This document shows positions 39,834 through 48,795 of a DNA stretch of 64,000 nt, one piece after another. How positions within the stretch are numbered: position 1 is the first letter of the stretch; each line of letters opens with the position of its first letter. Source of the stretch: an uncultured Flavobacteriaceae bacterium (GTDB taxonomy: Bacteria; Bacteroidota; Bacteroidia; Flavobacteriales; Flavobacteriaceae); NCBI GenBank assembly GCA_943788095.1, contig CALSOZ010000019.1, positions 1-64,000 on the forward strand. The letters are read 5' to 3'. Below the pieces are notes generated by a model, which did no database searches, was not told the origin of the DNA, and worked only from the letters and a program-made list of their open reading frames with translations. The translations under genes were made by a program, and so were the position numbers.

Positions 39834-39860
39834 AAAAAGTAGCGTTTGCTACTTTTTCGA
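39834..39860 (+). terminator. terminator after the small basic protein
   Basis: AAAAAGTAGC (39834-39843) pairs with GCTACTTTTT (39848-39857) around GTTT, with the T run forming the end. It closes the HU transcript. Confidence 0.85.
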
Positions 39861-40077
39861 TTTATTTTCGAAATGTTCTTTGATATCAAATTCGTGCTAA
39901 AATTCGGTTACACCTTACTGGATACATGAATTTACCGTATTAAATCCTGTCAAATCCTAGTATAAACCATAGGTTTCATACTTACGATTATACTCCCGTA
40001 GTCAATCTATGGGAATGAATCAAGAAAAATATTTTATAATCCATCTGTACATTCGTGTATAGATTAAATTAACACAT

Positions 40078-41626
40078 ATGAATAAAGAATTAATAATTCG
40101 ATCCAATTCAGACAATGTTGATTTTGCCTTATTAAAAGATGGAAAACTAATTGAATTTCAAAACGACGAAGATAATAGCAAATTTTCTGTTGGCGATGTG
40201 TTTTTAGCCAAAGTAAGAAAGTCTGTTCCGGGTCTCAACGCTGCATTTGTTAATGTAGGGTATCATAAAGATGCATTTTTGCATTACCATGATTTAGGGC
40301 CAAAGCTTCCAACTCTTATGAAATTCATGAAACGTGTAAGCACAGGTAAACTAAAAGATTACTCTTTAAAAAACTTTCGCTTTTGAAGAAGACATAAAGA
40401 AAGATGGAAGTATTGACGATATTATAAAGTCAAACCAATCTATTTTGGTTCAAATTGCAAAAGAACCAATCTCAACAAAGGGGCCAAGAATCAGCTCCGA
40501 AATCTCTCTTGCTGGCCGTTATTTGGTACTCGTTCCTTTCTCAGATCGCATCTCAATTTCTCAAAAAATTGAAAGTAGAGCCGAAAAAGAACGCCTAAAA
40601 CGCTTAGTAAGAAGTATTACTCCCAAAGGATTTGGAGTCATTATCAGAACTGTTGCAACCGATAAGAAAGTCGCAGAACTCGATAAAGATCTTCAAAATT
40701 TATACCAAAAATGGGAGTCTATTTGTAAAGCAATTCCTCGCGCTCATACACCAAGTAAAGTACTCGGTGAAATGAACAAAGCGTCCTCTATTCTTAGAGA
40801 TATTTTCAATGATACCTTTACAGGCATCACGGTCGATGACGATTTGCTTTTTAATCAAATTAAAGATTATGTCCATGAAATTGCACCTCACAAAAAGGAT
40901 ATTGTGAATTATCACAATCCTAAAACACCCATTTTTGAAAAATTTGGGATCGAAAGACAAATTAAAACTTCCTTTGGTAAAACCGTATCAATGGCTCGTG
41001 GGGCCTATTTAATTATAGAACACACAGAAGCACTTCATGTGGTGGATGTCAATAGTGGAAATCGTTCTAGTAAAGAAAGAAATCAAGAAGCGACTGCTTT
41101 AGAAGTCAATATTCTTGCAGCAACCGAACTCGCACGCCAATTTAGATTGCGTGATATGGGCGGAATTATCGTTGTAGATTTTATTGATATGAACAAGGCT
41201 GAGAATCGAAAGAAACTCTTTGATCATCTTAGAGATGAGATGAAAGACGATAGAGCCAAACACAAAATATTACCTCCAAGCAAGTTTGGGTTAATTCAAA
41301 TTACAAGACAACGTGTTCGACCAGAAATGAACATTAAGACCAAGGAAGCAAATCCGAATGGGTCTAATGGAGCAGAAGTAGAAGCCCCCATTGTTTTGAT
41401 TGATAAAATTAATCATCAGCTGGATCAAATTATGAAAAAAGGCTATAAAAAAGTGACTTTAAACACACACCCTTTTATAGCAGCCTTTATTACAAAAGGC
41501 TTCCCATCCATACGTACAAAATGGTATTTTGAACATAAAAAATGGGTTAAAGTAATGCCAAGAGATGCTTACACATATCTGGAATTTCATTTTAAAAATG
41601 AAAAAGGCAAAACCATTAAACTGTAA
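40078..41626 (+). CDS. rng: ribonuclease G / RNase E family endoribonuclease, one frameshift
   Basis: Endoribonuclease for rRNA maturation and mRNA decay. The S1 domain (FSVGDVFLAKVRKSVPGLNAA) is in the first open frame. The frame breaks at about 40370-40384 and resumes as FEEDIKKDGSIDDII, giving about 515 residues. Catalytic Asp residues are in HVVDVNSG and GGIIVVDFIDM. The usual Cys pair of the zinc link is absent: the segment after RQRVRPEMNIKTKE reads ANPNGSNGAEVEAPI with no Cys. The break is probably a sequence error. About 250 bases separate it from the HU terminator; that stretch holds no gene. A terminator follows. Confidence 0.9.
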
Positions 41627-41658
41627 AAAAGTCCCGCAAATTGCGGGACTTTTTTTTT
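41625..41658 (+). terminator. terminator of rng
   Basis: GTCCCGC (41631-41637) pairs with GCGGGAC (41643-41649), flanked by A and T runs that extend the stem and supply the T tract. Confidence 0.88.
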
Positions 41659-41710
41659 GGATTTTTTTTGGTTGCTCTAAGTCAGAGGCTTTGCGCAGCG
41701 GGGGTTCCAG

Positions 41711-41732
41711 CCTGTCCCGAGCGTAGTCGAAG
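41711..41732. repeat. REP-like extragenic sequence
   Basis: CCTGTCCCGAGCGTAGTCGA and the bases after it form a GC-rich block in an AT-rich spacer. It resembles short extragenic repeats (core CGAGCGTAGTCGAAG or its complement) that I recall from many flavobacterial genomes. No second copy was found in this window. Confidence 0.3.
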
Positions 41733-41743
41733 CATATTCGAAT

Positions 41744-41776
41744 CCGCTGTAATTGCGGTTATACATTGTTGCCCAC
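41744..41776 (-). repeat. left end of a cassette-like inverted pair
   Basis: Contains the dyad CCGC-TGTAATT-GCGG (41744-41758) next to TTATACATTGTTGCCC. Read on the minus strand, GGGCAACAATGTATAACCGC resembles the right-hand site at 42106-42135 in inverted orientation. The stop codon of the minus-strand ORF lies three bases away. Confidence 0.4.
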
Positions 41777-41778
41777 AG

Positions 41779-42030
41779 TTATTTTATCCGATTCCATATC
41801 GTATAACGTTTTTCAGTTCCAAATTCAATTTGACTTCCAGAGACTGATTTTAAATCCAATTCAAACGGTTTGAAATAATAAAATCCGTCCTTTTTCTTTT
41901 TCATTAAATTCCGCTTTAAATGCCATTCAACTGCTTCTTTTCCGCTTTCTGCTTTTTCTTTGGATAGACGTCGCGTTGGAAAAAAAACAGCTCTTTTGTT
42001 TTTTTTTTGCGTTGGCTGATGTGTCGGCAA
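41779..42030 (-). CDS. orphan short ORF in a cassette-like block, unknown
   Basis: 83 codons. The product is Lys-rich with the segment KEAVEWHLKRNLMKKKKDGF, and its C-terminal half (YYFKPFELDLKSVSGSQIEF) reads like a real protein end, but no family is recognised. The N-terminal part is low in complexity (KKNKRAVFF follows an A-rich run), and the true start is uncertain. It could be the remnant of a longer gene or a cassette ORF. It lies between two inverted, similar dyad sites. Expression is unproven. Confidence 0.35.
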   Translation of the reverse strand: MPTHQPTQKKNKRAVFFPTRRLSKEKAESGKEAVEWHLKRNLMKKKKDGFYYFKPFELDLKSVSGSQIEFGTEKRYTIWNRIK

Positions 42031-42105
42031 AAAAAACGAATGTGCTGTTTGCGTGTTGGATTTTTTAGTTCAAATGTTGATGTTTAGCACGATTTTCCGC
42101 ATTAT

Positions 42106-42136
42106 GCACAACTACTGTATATATACCACTAGTGGT
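42106..42136 (+). repeat. right end of the cassette-like pair with a 12-bp perfect palindrome
   Basis: GCACAACTACTGTATATATA leads into ACCACTAGTGGT (42125-42136), a perfect palindrome. The overall pattern (Gly-rich-free CAAC, TGTATA, then a small dyad) mirrors the left site in inverted orientation. Confidence 0.4.
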
Positions 42137-42161
42137 GTTTATTTCCTTTATATCTTGTTTG

Positions 42162-42204
42162 GAGTGGTTCAATACATCCCAAATCGGCGTGTATTGTACC
42201 ACTC
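42162..42204. repeat. long inverted repeat, 14 of 15 bp matched
   Basis: GAGTGGTTCAATACA (42162-42176) and TGTATTGTACCACTC (42190-42204) are inverted copies with one mismatch and a 13-base spacer (TCCCAAATCGGCG). No T run follows on either side, so it is not an ordinary terminator. It may be a recombination or protein-binding site or a structured RNA. Confidence 0.7.
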
Positions 42205-42428
42205 TAGTTCACAAGTGTATTTTGTAATTCATAAACAACATCTAAAACTTCGGTGAAATGACTTTTGAAGATTTAGATTTGGGGGTCGTCATCATTCAAA
42301 CTTAAAACATTTTTTTGAGTCTCCCAAAAAATAAACGTCAAAATTTAAAGTTAAATACCTGACTGCTAATTACTTGTTTTTTAAAACAAATAAATTAGTG
42401 AGTTAGATATACTTCGGAATTGCCCACA
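42205..42428. other. AT-rich spacer without recognisable gene
   Basis: About 220 bases between the inverted repeat and the leu terminator; the whole gap from rng to leuB is about 880 bases. Only very short frames occur (for example a 15-codon one from 42258). No promoter, tRNA or known RNA motif was seen. Confidence 0.5.
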
Positions 42429-42430
42429 AA

Positions 42431-42463
42431 AAACCCCTGTAAAGAGGGTCTTACAGGGGGTTT
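42431..42463 (-). terminator. terminator of the leu operon
   Basis: AAACCCCTGTAA (42431-42442) pairs with TTACAGGGGGTTT (42451-42463) around AAGAGGGTC. On the minus strand the hairpin is followed by a T-rich run (TTTTTTG), 45 bases after the leuB stop. Confidence 0.8.
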
Positions 42464-42508
42464 GGTTTTAATGAGTATCGCAGTTAATCGCAATAAGAAG
42501 ATTTAGAC

Positions 42509-43629
42509 TTATATAATCGTGGACTGTCCCAAGTGCATATTCGTAAAATTCAGGTTGGAATCGTCGGGATTGTTGATATAGTCTTCTATGAAATCACCCA
42601 CTTTACTGGTCGAAATATTATCAAATTTTGTATTCAGATCGGGTGTTGTGATGTTTAGTTTTAAGGACTTTTCAACGGCCGCTCGTATCAATTCAGCTTC
42701 TTTGAAAAGCTCAAAATGATCCAACAGCATCGCTGCGGATAAAATAGATGCAATAGGATTTGCAATCCCTTTGCCTTCAGCTTGAGGATAGGACCCGTGG
42801 ATAGGCTCAAACATTGAATACTTGTCGCCAACAGACGCAGAAGCCAACAGGCCTATAGAGCCTCCAATGACGCTTGCCTCGTCGCTAATGACATCTCCAA
42901 ACAGGTTTTCGGTCAGGATGACGTCAAACTGTGTGGGGTTTAAAATCATTTGCATGGCCGCATTGTCCACAAATAAATAATCCAACTCAATTTCTGGGTA
43001 GTCTTTCGCAATTTCACCAACAACTTTACGCCATAAACGAGAGCTTTCTAAGACATTTGCTTTATCAATTAAGGTTACTTTTTGTCGCCTTGTTTTGGCG
43101 GCTACAAAGGCCAAGTGTGCGATGCGTTCTATTTCATGTCGAGAGTACTCACATAAATCAGAAGCCGTATTGCCATCTTCACTTAGTTTCTTTTCACCAA
43201 AATAAATACCACCGGTTAATTCTCTGTAAATACTGATGTCAGTGCCTTTAATGATGTGTTTTTTTAAGGGCGATTTGCTCAATAATGACTTCATAGGCTT
43301 TCACGGGTCTAACATTTGCATACAAGCCCTAATTCTTTACGAAGTTTAAGAAGACCTTGTTCTGGACGTACTTTTGCAGACGGATCGTTATCATATTTTG
43401 GATGGCCAATTGCCCCAAATAAAATAGAGTCGTTTGCTCTACACACGTCCAACGTACTTTCGGGTAATGGATCGCCCACTTGATCAATAGCAATGGCGCC
43501 AACGGGTGCAGATGTAAAGCTAAAATTGTGATCAAAATTGACCGCAATTGCTTTTAATACTTTTACAGCTTCTTCAGTCACTTCGGGTCCAATGCCGTCT
43601 CCAGATAATACAGCGATTTTTAAGTTCAT
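42509..43629 (-). CDS. leuB: 3-isopropylmalate dehydrogenase, two frameshifts
   Basis: Oxidises and decarboxylates 3-isopropylmalate in leucine synthesis. The N-terminal part (MNLKIAVLSGDGIGPEVTEE, GAIGHPKYD) runs to KELGL. An extra base at about 43323 and another within 43274-43276 shift the frame; correcting both gives ELGLYANVRPVKAY and IIEQSPLKKHIIKG. The rest is intact: LTGGIYFGEK, the substrate loop with ERIAHLAFVAA, LIDKANVLESSRLWR and the NAD site FEPIHGSYPQAEGKGIANP. About 373 residues in all. It starts one base after leuD. Both shifts look like single-base insertion errors. Confidence 0.92.
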
Positions 43630-43630
43630 A

Positions 43631-44221
43631 TCAATAGGGTTTTTGAAGCTCAAACGCTTCGATGAGTTCTTTTTTACTTAATAAATAATCAATGTCGTCA
43701 TAGCCATTAATCATACATGTTTTTTTGTAAGGATCAATCTCAAATCCTTCACTTAGGTCGGTTCCTTTGATGCTGATGGTTTGCGTTTCTAAATTCACTT
43801 CAAACAGCGTGGATGCATCGGATTCAATCGCGGCAAAGAGTTGGCTTAAAAACCCCTCAGAAACTTGCACAGGTAATAAGCCATTGTTGAGGGCATTCCC
43901 TTTAAAAATATCTGCAAAAAAACTAGAAACGATGACTTTGAACCCAAAACCAACAAGTGCCCAAGCGGCATGTTCGCGGCTAGAACCACAGCCAAAATTA
44001 TCGCCTGCAATTAAAATACTTCCAGAGTATCGTGCGTCGTTGAGTGTGAATTCTGAATTTGGATTTCCAAGTTTGTCAAAACGCCAATCTCTAAATACAT
44101 TATCGCCAAACCCTTTTTTGTCCGTCGCTTTTAAAAAACGTGCGGGGATGATTTGATCGGTATCCACGTTTGCAATATTTAATGGAATTGCTTGTGAAGT
44201 ATGTGTGGTGAATTTTTCCAT
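43631..44221 (-). CDS. leuD: 3-isopropylmalate dehydratase small subunit
   Basis: 196 residues. With LeuC it isomerises 2- to 3-isopropylmalate. Motifs: [16 protein letters not shown], the swivel-domain loop [18 protein letters not shown] and [20 protein letters not shown]. It overlaps the leuC stop by one base and precedes leuB. Confidence 0.96.
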   Translation of the reverse strand: MEKFTTHTSQAIPLNIANVDTDQIIPARFLKATDKKGFGDNVFRDWRFDKLGNPNSEFTLNDARYSGSILIAGDNFGCGSSREHAAWALVGFGFKVIVSSFFADIFKGNALNNGLLPVQVSEGFLSQLFAAIESDASTLFEVNLETQTISIKGTDLSEGFEIDPYKKTCMINGYDDIDYLLSKKELIEAFELQKPY

Positions 44222-45603
44222 TAATTTAAGTGTTTTGTGATGTCTATAATTTTACCTTCAATGGCGGTTGCGGCTGCTACTAAAGGACTCGCTAAAATGG
44301 TTCTTGACCCTTGCCCTTGACGGCCTTCAAAATTTCGATTGGATGTAGAAACGCAGTATTCACCTTGTGGGATCTTGTCGTCATTCATTGCCAAACAGGC
44401 CGAACACCCGGGTTGTCTTAATTCAAACCCTGCGGCGTTAAAAATGTCTTTCAATCCTTCTTCAATGATTTGAGATTCCACTTGCTTGCTACCAGGCACC
44501 AACCATGCTGTGACATTTTGTGCCTTTCGTTTTCCTTTGATATAATCGGCTGCAACCCTAAAATCTTCAATTCTTGAATTTGTGCAACTTCCAATAAATA
44601 CAAAATTTATAGGGGTTTCAAGCAAGGATGCGCCTGCTTCAAAATTCATATATTCCAAAGATTTCTTAAACGAAGGATCGGAATCAAGTGGAATTGTTTC
44701 GGAAATTTTGATGCCCATTCCAGGATTTGTTCCGTAAGTGACCATCGGTTCGATGTCTTCGGCATCAAAATAATATTCTTTGTCAAATGTTGCACCGTCA
44801 TCTGTTGGAAGTGTTTTCCAATAGGCAACTTTAGCATCAAACGCTGCATCTTTAGGTGCAAACTCACGGTTTTTTACATACTCAAACGTGGTGGCGTCTG
44901 GCGCAATCATCCCGCCTCGAGCCCCCATTTCAATACTCATGTTACAAACGGTCATACGGCCTTCCATGCTCATGTTTTGAAAGACGTCTCCAGCATATTC
45001 ACAAAAATAACCCGTACCAGAATTGGTTCCTAGTTTTGATATGATATATAAGATGACATCTTTTGGAAGCACTCCATTTTTGAGGGTTCCATTGACGGTA
45101 ACACGTAAGCTCTTTGGTTTTGTTAGAAGTAAGCATTGACTCGCAAATACTTGTGCGACTTGACTGGTTCCAATTCCAAAGGCAATGGTTCCAAACGCCC
45201 CATGTGTAGAGGTATGACTGTCGCCACAAACCATGGTCATTCCAGGTTGGGTGATGCCCAGTTCGGGCGCCATGACATGCACAATTCCATTGTATTTATG
45301 CCCTAATTCATAAAGCGTAATATTGTTGTTCTTGCAGTTTTCAGAAAGTTGTGCGAGTTGTTTTCGCGATAATTCATCTTTGACAGGCAAGTGCTGGTCT
45401 AATGTCGGTGTATTGTGATCGGCGGTAGCGACAATTTGATTGGGTCTAAAAACCGGAATATTTCGGTCGTCTAATTCATTGAACGCTTGTGGACTTGTCA
45501 CTTCGTGTATCAAGTGTTTGTCTATGTATAATACTTGAGGTCCGTCTTGAACCGTATCAACGACATGAGCGTCCCAAACTTTATCAAACAGGGTCTTTTT
45601 CAT
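44221..45603 (-). CDS. leuC: 3-isopropylmalate dehydratase large subunit
   Basis: 460 residues, aconitase family with a 4Fe-4S cluster. Cluster Cys are in [13 protein letters not shown] and [12 protein letters not shown]. Other signatures are [20 protein letters not shown] and [15 protein letters not shown]. It follows leuA by 15 bases and overlaps leuD by one. Confidence 0.97.
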   Translation of the reverse strand: MKKTLFDKVWDAHVVDTVQDGPQVLYIDKHLIHEVTSPQAFNELDDRNIPVFRPNQIVATADHNTPTLDQHLPVKDELSRKQLAQLSENCKNNNITLYELGHKYNGIVHVMAPELGITQPGMTMVCGDSHTSTHGAFGTIAFGIGTSQVAQVFASQCLLLTKPKSLRVTVNGTLKNGVLPKDVILYIISKLGTNSGTGYFCEYAGDVFQNMSMEGRMTVCNMSIEMGARGGMIAPDATTFEYVKNREFAPKDAAFDAKVAYWKTLPTDDGATFDKEYYFDAEDIEPMVTYGTNPGMGIKISETIPLDSDPSFKKSLEYMNFEAGASLLETPINFVFIGSCTNSRIEDFRVAADYIKGKRKAQNVTAWLVPGSKQVESQIIEEGLKDIFNAAGFELRQPGCSACLAMNDDKIPQGEYCVSTSNRNFEGRQGQGSRTILASPLVAAATAIEGKIIDITKHLN

Positions 45604-45618
45604 AAATGAGGATTCGAT

Positions 45619-46779
45619 TTATTTGTAAATCTTACTAGTTTCTATAATTTGATGAATATCGGCATCTAAAACTTCTTTTTTAGTATCCGCAAAATTTAAG
45701 AATTCTGCATAGACAATATCCAGTTCCAGTTTTGTCAGTTCATACCCAACGTTTTTTGCTCTGTAAGCCAAGGCAGCACGACCACTTCTGGCGGTAAGCA
45801 CGATGGCCGATTCTGTCACACCAACATCTTTAGGGTCAATGATTTCATAGGTCTCACGATTTTTAATCACGCCGTCTTGGTGTATTCCTGAACTATGTGC
45901 AAAGGCATTTGCTCCGACAATCGCTTTGTTGGGTTGTGTATAAATCCCCATACTATCAGAGACCAATTGGCTTATGCCATAGAGCATGGTGGTGTCAATT
46001 TTGGTGTCTAAATTTAAATAGGGGTGTTGCTTCATAATCATCACTACTTCTTCCAAAGCGGTGTTTCCAGCACGTTCTCCAATGCCGTTAATTGTACATT
46101 CTATTTGTTGGGCGCCATTAATAATTCCTTCAATAGAATTTGCTGTAGCAAGCCCTAAATCATTATGACAGTGGCAAGAGATAATCGCTTTTTCAATGCC
46201 CTTAACGTTTTCTTTTAGGTATTTAATCTTCGCCCCATATTCATGTGGTAAACAGTAGCCTGTAGTATCAGGAATATTTAATACCGTTGCGCCCGCTTTA
46301 ATGACGGCTTCACAAACACGCGCCAAATACTCGTTGTCAGTTCGTCCTGCGTCTTCTGCATAAAATTCCACATCTTCAACAAAAGATTTTGCATAAGAAA
46401 CAGCACTTACAGCACGTTCGATGATAGCATCTTTGTTTGATTTGAATTTATGAAGGATGTGGGAATCCGAAGTGCCAATCCCCGTGTGAATTCTAGGTTT
46501 CTTGGCATATTTAAGGGCTTCAGCAGCAACTTTAATGTCGTTTTCTACCGCCCGCGTTAAGCCACATACGGTTGCGTTTTTAACAATTTTCGAGATTTCT
46601 TCAACAGATTTAAAGTCGCCTGGGCTTGAAACAGGAAAGCCTGCTTCAATGATATCGACCCCTAATAAATCTAACTGTTTAGCAATAATTAATTTTTGAT
46701 CTGTATTCAGCTTACATCCAGGGACTTGCTCGCCATCGCGTAGCGTTGTGTCAAAGATTTGTATGTGTGTGTTAGACAT
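45619..46779 (-). CDS. leuA: 2-isopropylmalate synthase, short form
   Basis: 386 residues; condenses acetyl-CoA with 2-oxoisovalerate as the first step of leucine synthesis. Motifs: [29 protein letters not shown], the metal His pair in [15 protein letters not shown], and [15 protein letters not shown]. Only a short linker follows the TIM barrel (to [13 protein letters not shown]). The C-terminal leucine-binding domain of about 120-130 residues seen in enterobacterial LeuA is missing, so leucine feedback through that domain cannot apply. It is the first gene of the leuA-leuC-leuD-leuB operon. A homocitrate or citramalate synthase is less likely given the neighbours. Confidence 0.93.
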   Translation of the reverse strand: MSNTHIQIFDTTLRDGEQVPGCKLNTDQKLIIAKQLDLLGVDIIEAGFPVSSPGDFKSVEEISKIVKNATVCGLTRAVENDIKVAAEALKYAKKPRIHTGIGTSDSHILHKFKSNKDAIIERAVSAVSYAKSFVEDVEFYAEDAGRTDNEYLARVCEAVIKAGATVLNIPDTTGYCLPHEYGAKIKYLKENVKGIEKAIISCHCHNDLGLATANSIEGIINGAQQIECTINGIGERAGNTALEEVVMIMKQHPYLNLDTKIDTTMLYGISQLVSDSMGIYTQPNKAIVGANAFAHSSGIHQDGVIKNRETYEIIDPKDVGVTESAIVLTARSGRAALAYRAKNVGYELTKLELDIVYAEFLNFADTKKEVLDADIHQIIETSKIYK

Positions 46780-46927
46780 TTATTCGATTATATTTTTCTA
46801 TTGTTGTACGAATTTATATTTTGGTTCTTTTAAAAGAGGTGTTTACTCCATTTACATTACGATGTATAACTGCACCGAAAGCTAATTAAGTGACTAATTT
46901 ACAATATTTTATGCAGATTTTTATACT

Positions 46928-48478
46928 ATGACTAAAGACCAAAAAGATAATTTATTTGTGCTCATAAAGTCATTGTCTAAATCTGAAAAAAGACAATTCA
47001 AACTTTATGTGGGACGTTTAGGGGTCAATGAGGATTCTAAATTCTTATTACTTTTTAATGTCCTACAGAAGCTCAAGGTCTATGATGAATCGGCTATTTT
47101 AAAAAATGGATTTGTTAAAAAAGAACAATTATCGAACTTAAAAGCGCATTTGTATAAACAAATATTGATTAGTTTACGTTTAAATCCATCCCATCAAGAT
47201 ATAAGAATCCAAATTCGAGAGCAGTTAGATTTCGCAACCATTTTATACCACAAAGGACTCTATACGCAAGGTCTTAAAATATTAGATAAAGCAAAATCAT
47301 TGGCCATTGCTAATGAAGAAAAAAATAGTGCATACGAAATTATAGAGTTGGAAAAAGTAATTGAGGCTCAGTACATTACTCGCAGTATTAGTAATAGAGC
47401 AGATGAATTAACCATTCAGGCAAAACAACTAAGTCAGCAAAACGTGTTGGCAAGCAAACTATCTAATTTATCACTCCAATTATATGGATTGTTTCTAAAA
47501 ACAGGCTATGTAAAGGATGCTTACGAACATGAAAAGGTGACAAAGTATTTTAACGATAGATTGCCTGATTACAACATTTCGGAATTAGGGTTTAGAGAAA
47601 AATTATGGCTTTACAAGTCGTATTTATGGTTTAGTTTTTTGACCCAAGATTTTTTAGCCTGTTATAAGTATTCCAAAAAATGGGTAAATCTTTTTCATGA
47701 GTACCCTGGGATGATTCGTCTCAATCCTGTTTTTTTCCTCAACGGAAATCAGAATTTATTAGAAGCCTTGTTTTTTGTAAAACAGCACGATAAGTTCAAA
47801 GAGACACTCACTAATTTAATAGAAATTACCAATGAAGATTGGTTTCCAAAAGATGATAATGTTCAAAGCCTTACTTTTTTGTACGTTGGTTCAAATAAGT
47901 TTAATAGACATTTCATGGAAGGTAAATTCCAGGAGGGTTTGCCCCTAGTTGCGGAAACCTTGGAAGGCATTCGGAAACATAAATCGCGTATCGACGAGCA
48001 TCATATCATGGTATTTTATTATAAAATTGCAAGTTTATATTTTGGGATTGGTGAACATCATAAATGTATTGAGTTTTTGTCTAAAATTATCAACAACAAA
48101 TCGCTACAAATGCGGGAAGATCTTTTGTGTTTTTCCAGAATTTTGAATTTAGTGGCGCACTATGAAGCTGGCTTAGATTATAATTTAGACACTTTAATTA
48201 AAAGCACGTATAAGTTTTTGATTAAAATGGAAGACCTTCACAAGGTTCAACGAGAAATGATTACTTTTTTAAAGCGGTTAGGTGATATCTATCCTCACGA
48301 CATAAAAGCAGCATTTAAAGAATTACATGCCAAACTTAAAGTCTTTGAAGACGATCCTTATGAAAAGCGGGCGTTTCTATACCTTGATGTATTATCGTGG
48401 CTTGAAAGTAAAATAGAAAATAAATCTGTTGAAATGATAATTCGCAGAAAATTTTTAAGTTTAAATAAAAAAAATTAA
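46928..48478 (+). CDS. conserved alpha-helical (TPR-like) protein, function unknown
   Basis: 516 residues, almost entirely helical, with repeat-like helix pairs (FATILYHKGLYTQGLKILDK, MVFYYKIASLYFGIGEHHKC) that recall TPR folds. The N-terminus has a conserved-looking KSLSKSEKRQFKLYVGRLG. No signal peptide or catalytic motif. I recall similar proteins near methionine or leucine genes in flavobacteria, annotated only as hypothetical. It is divergent from leuA and lies 78 bases before the SAM riboswitch. Confidence 0.72.
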   Translation: MTKDQKDNLFVLIKSLSKSEKRQFKLYVGRLGVNEDSKFLLLFNVLQKLKVYDESAILKNGFVKKEQLSNLKAHLYKQILISLRLNPSHQDIRIQIREQLDFATILYHKGLYTQGLKILDKAKSLAIANEEKNSAYEIIELEKVIEAQYITRSISNRADELTIQAKQLSQQNVLASKLSNLSLQLYGLFLKTGYVKDAYEHEKVTKYFNDRLPDYNISELGFREKLWLYKSYLWFSFLTQDFLACYKYSKKWVNLFHEYPGMIRLNPVFFLNGNQNLLEALFFVKQHDKFKETLTNLIEITNEDWFPKDDNVQSLTFLYVGSNKFNRHFMEGKFQEGLPLVAETLEGIRKHKSRIDEHHIMVFYYKIASLYFGIGEHHKCIEFLSKIINNKSLQMREDLLCFSRILNLVAHYEAGLDYNLDTLIKSTYKFLIKMEDLHKVQREMITFLKRLGDIYPHDIKAAFKELHAKLKVFEDDPYEKRAFLYLDVLSWLESKIENKSVEMIIRRKFLSLNKKN

Positions 48479-48494
48479 GATTTACCGAAAATAA

Positions 48495-48527
48495 TTTGGT
48501 TATTATAATTTATTTATTGAATATTTG
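48495..48527 (+). promoter_or_regulatory. probable promoter of the sulfur/methionine run
   Basis: TTTG at 48495-48498, 21-base spacer, AATATTTG at 48520-48527 (seven of eight bases of TAnnTTTG). Transcription would begin just before the riboswitch, which is where one expects it. Confidence 0.6.
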
Positions 48528-48555
48528 CATCAACAAAGTTCAATAGCTTACTGAG

Positions 48556-48678
48556 ATGTTATCAAGAAAGGTGGAGGGATTAGACCCGTTGAAACCTTAG
48601 CAACCCTTTATCATTTAAAGAAGGTGCTAAATTCTACTTGATTTTCGATTGATTTATCGGAGATCAGATAGATAACGA
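48556..48678 (+). promoter_or_regulatory. SAM-I riboswitch (S-box)
   Basis: Senses S-adenosylmethionine. P1 pairs GTTATC (48558-48563) with GATAAC (48671-48676). The conserved core is present: AAGAAAGGTGGAGGGATTAG, then ACCCGTTGAAACCTTAGCAA and later GGTGCTAAATTCTAC, all hallmark S-box blocks. It lies between a promoter and metY, so SAM should switch off the sulfur and methionine genes. The class is certain at superfamily level; SAM-I is preferred over SAM-IV from the core sequence. Confidence 0.93.
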
Positions 48679-48680
48679 AC

Positions 48681-48704
48681 CATAATTGCAATTCTGTAAT
48701 TATG
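48681..48704 (+). promoter_or_regulatory. hairpin after the riboswitch, possible expression platform
   Basis: CATAATTGCA (48681-48690) pairs with TGTAATTATG (48695-48704), with one G-U pair. Only a weak T-rich stretch (ATTTCTTT) follows, so it may be a weak terminator or a translation-independent element. Confidence 0.45.
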
Positions 48705-48795
48705 ATTTCTTTATAACATTTTTCTATTAAGTACGCTTCTAGCGAAGTGCATTTGACTTTTGGTTTAATTAATTATTAACTCAAAAACTAGAAAA

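Noticed and set aside
41725-41760. Possible tRNA T-loop (TTCGAATCC)
   Set aside because: No acceptor, D or anticodon arms can be folded around it; the block is REP-like.
42053-42256. Plus-strand ORF of 67 codons
   Set aside because: It runs through the palindrome and the long inverted repeat, has no family resemblance and no start signal.
42258-42305. 15-codon frame beginning MTFEDLDL, like the start of a DEAD-box helicase
   Set aside because: The match is eight residues at most and the frame ends at once; chance is likely.
43767-44156. Plus-strand ORF of 129 codons opposite leuD
   Set aside because: A shadow of a well-conserved gene, with no signal of its own.
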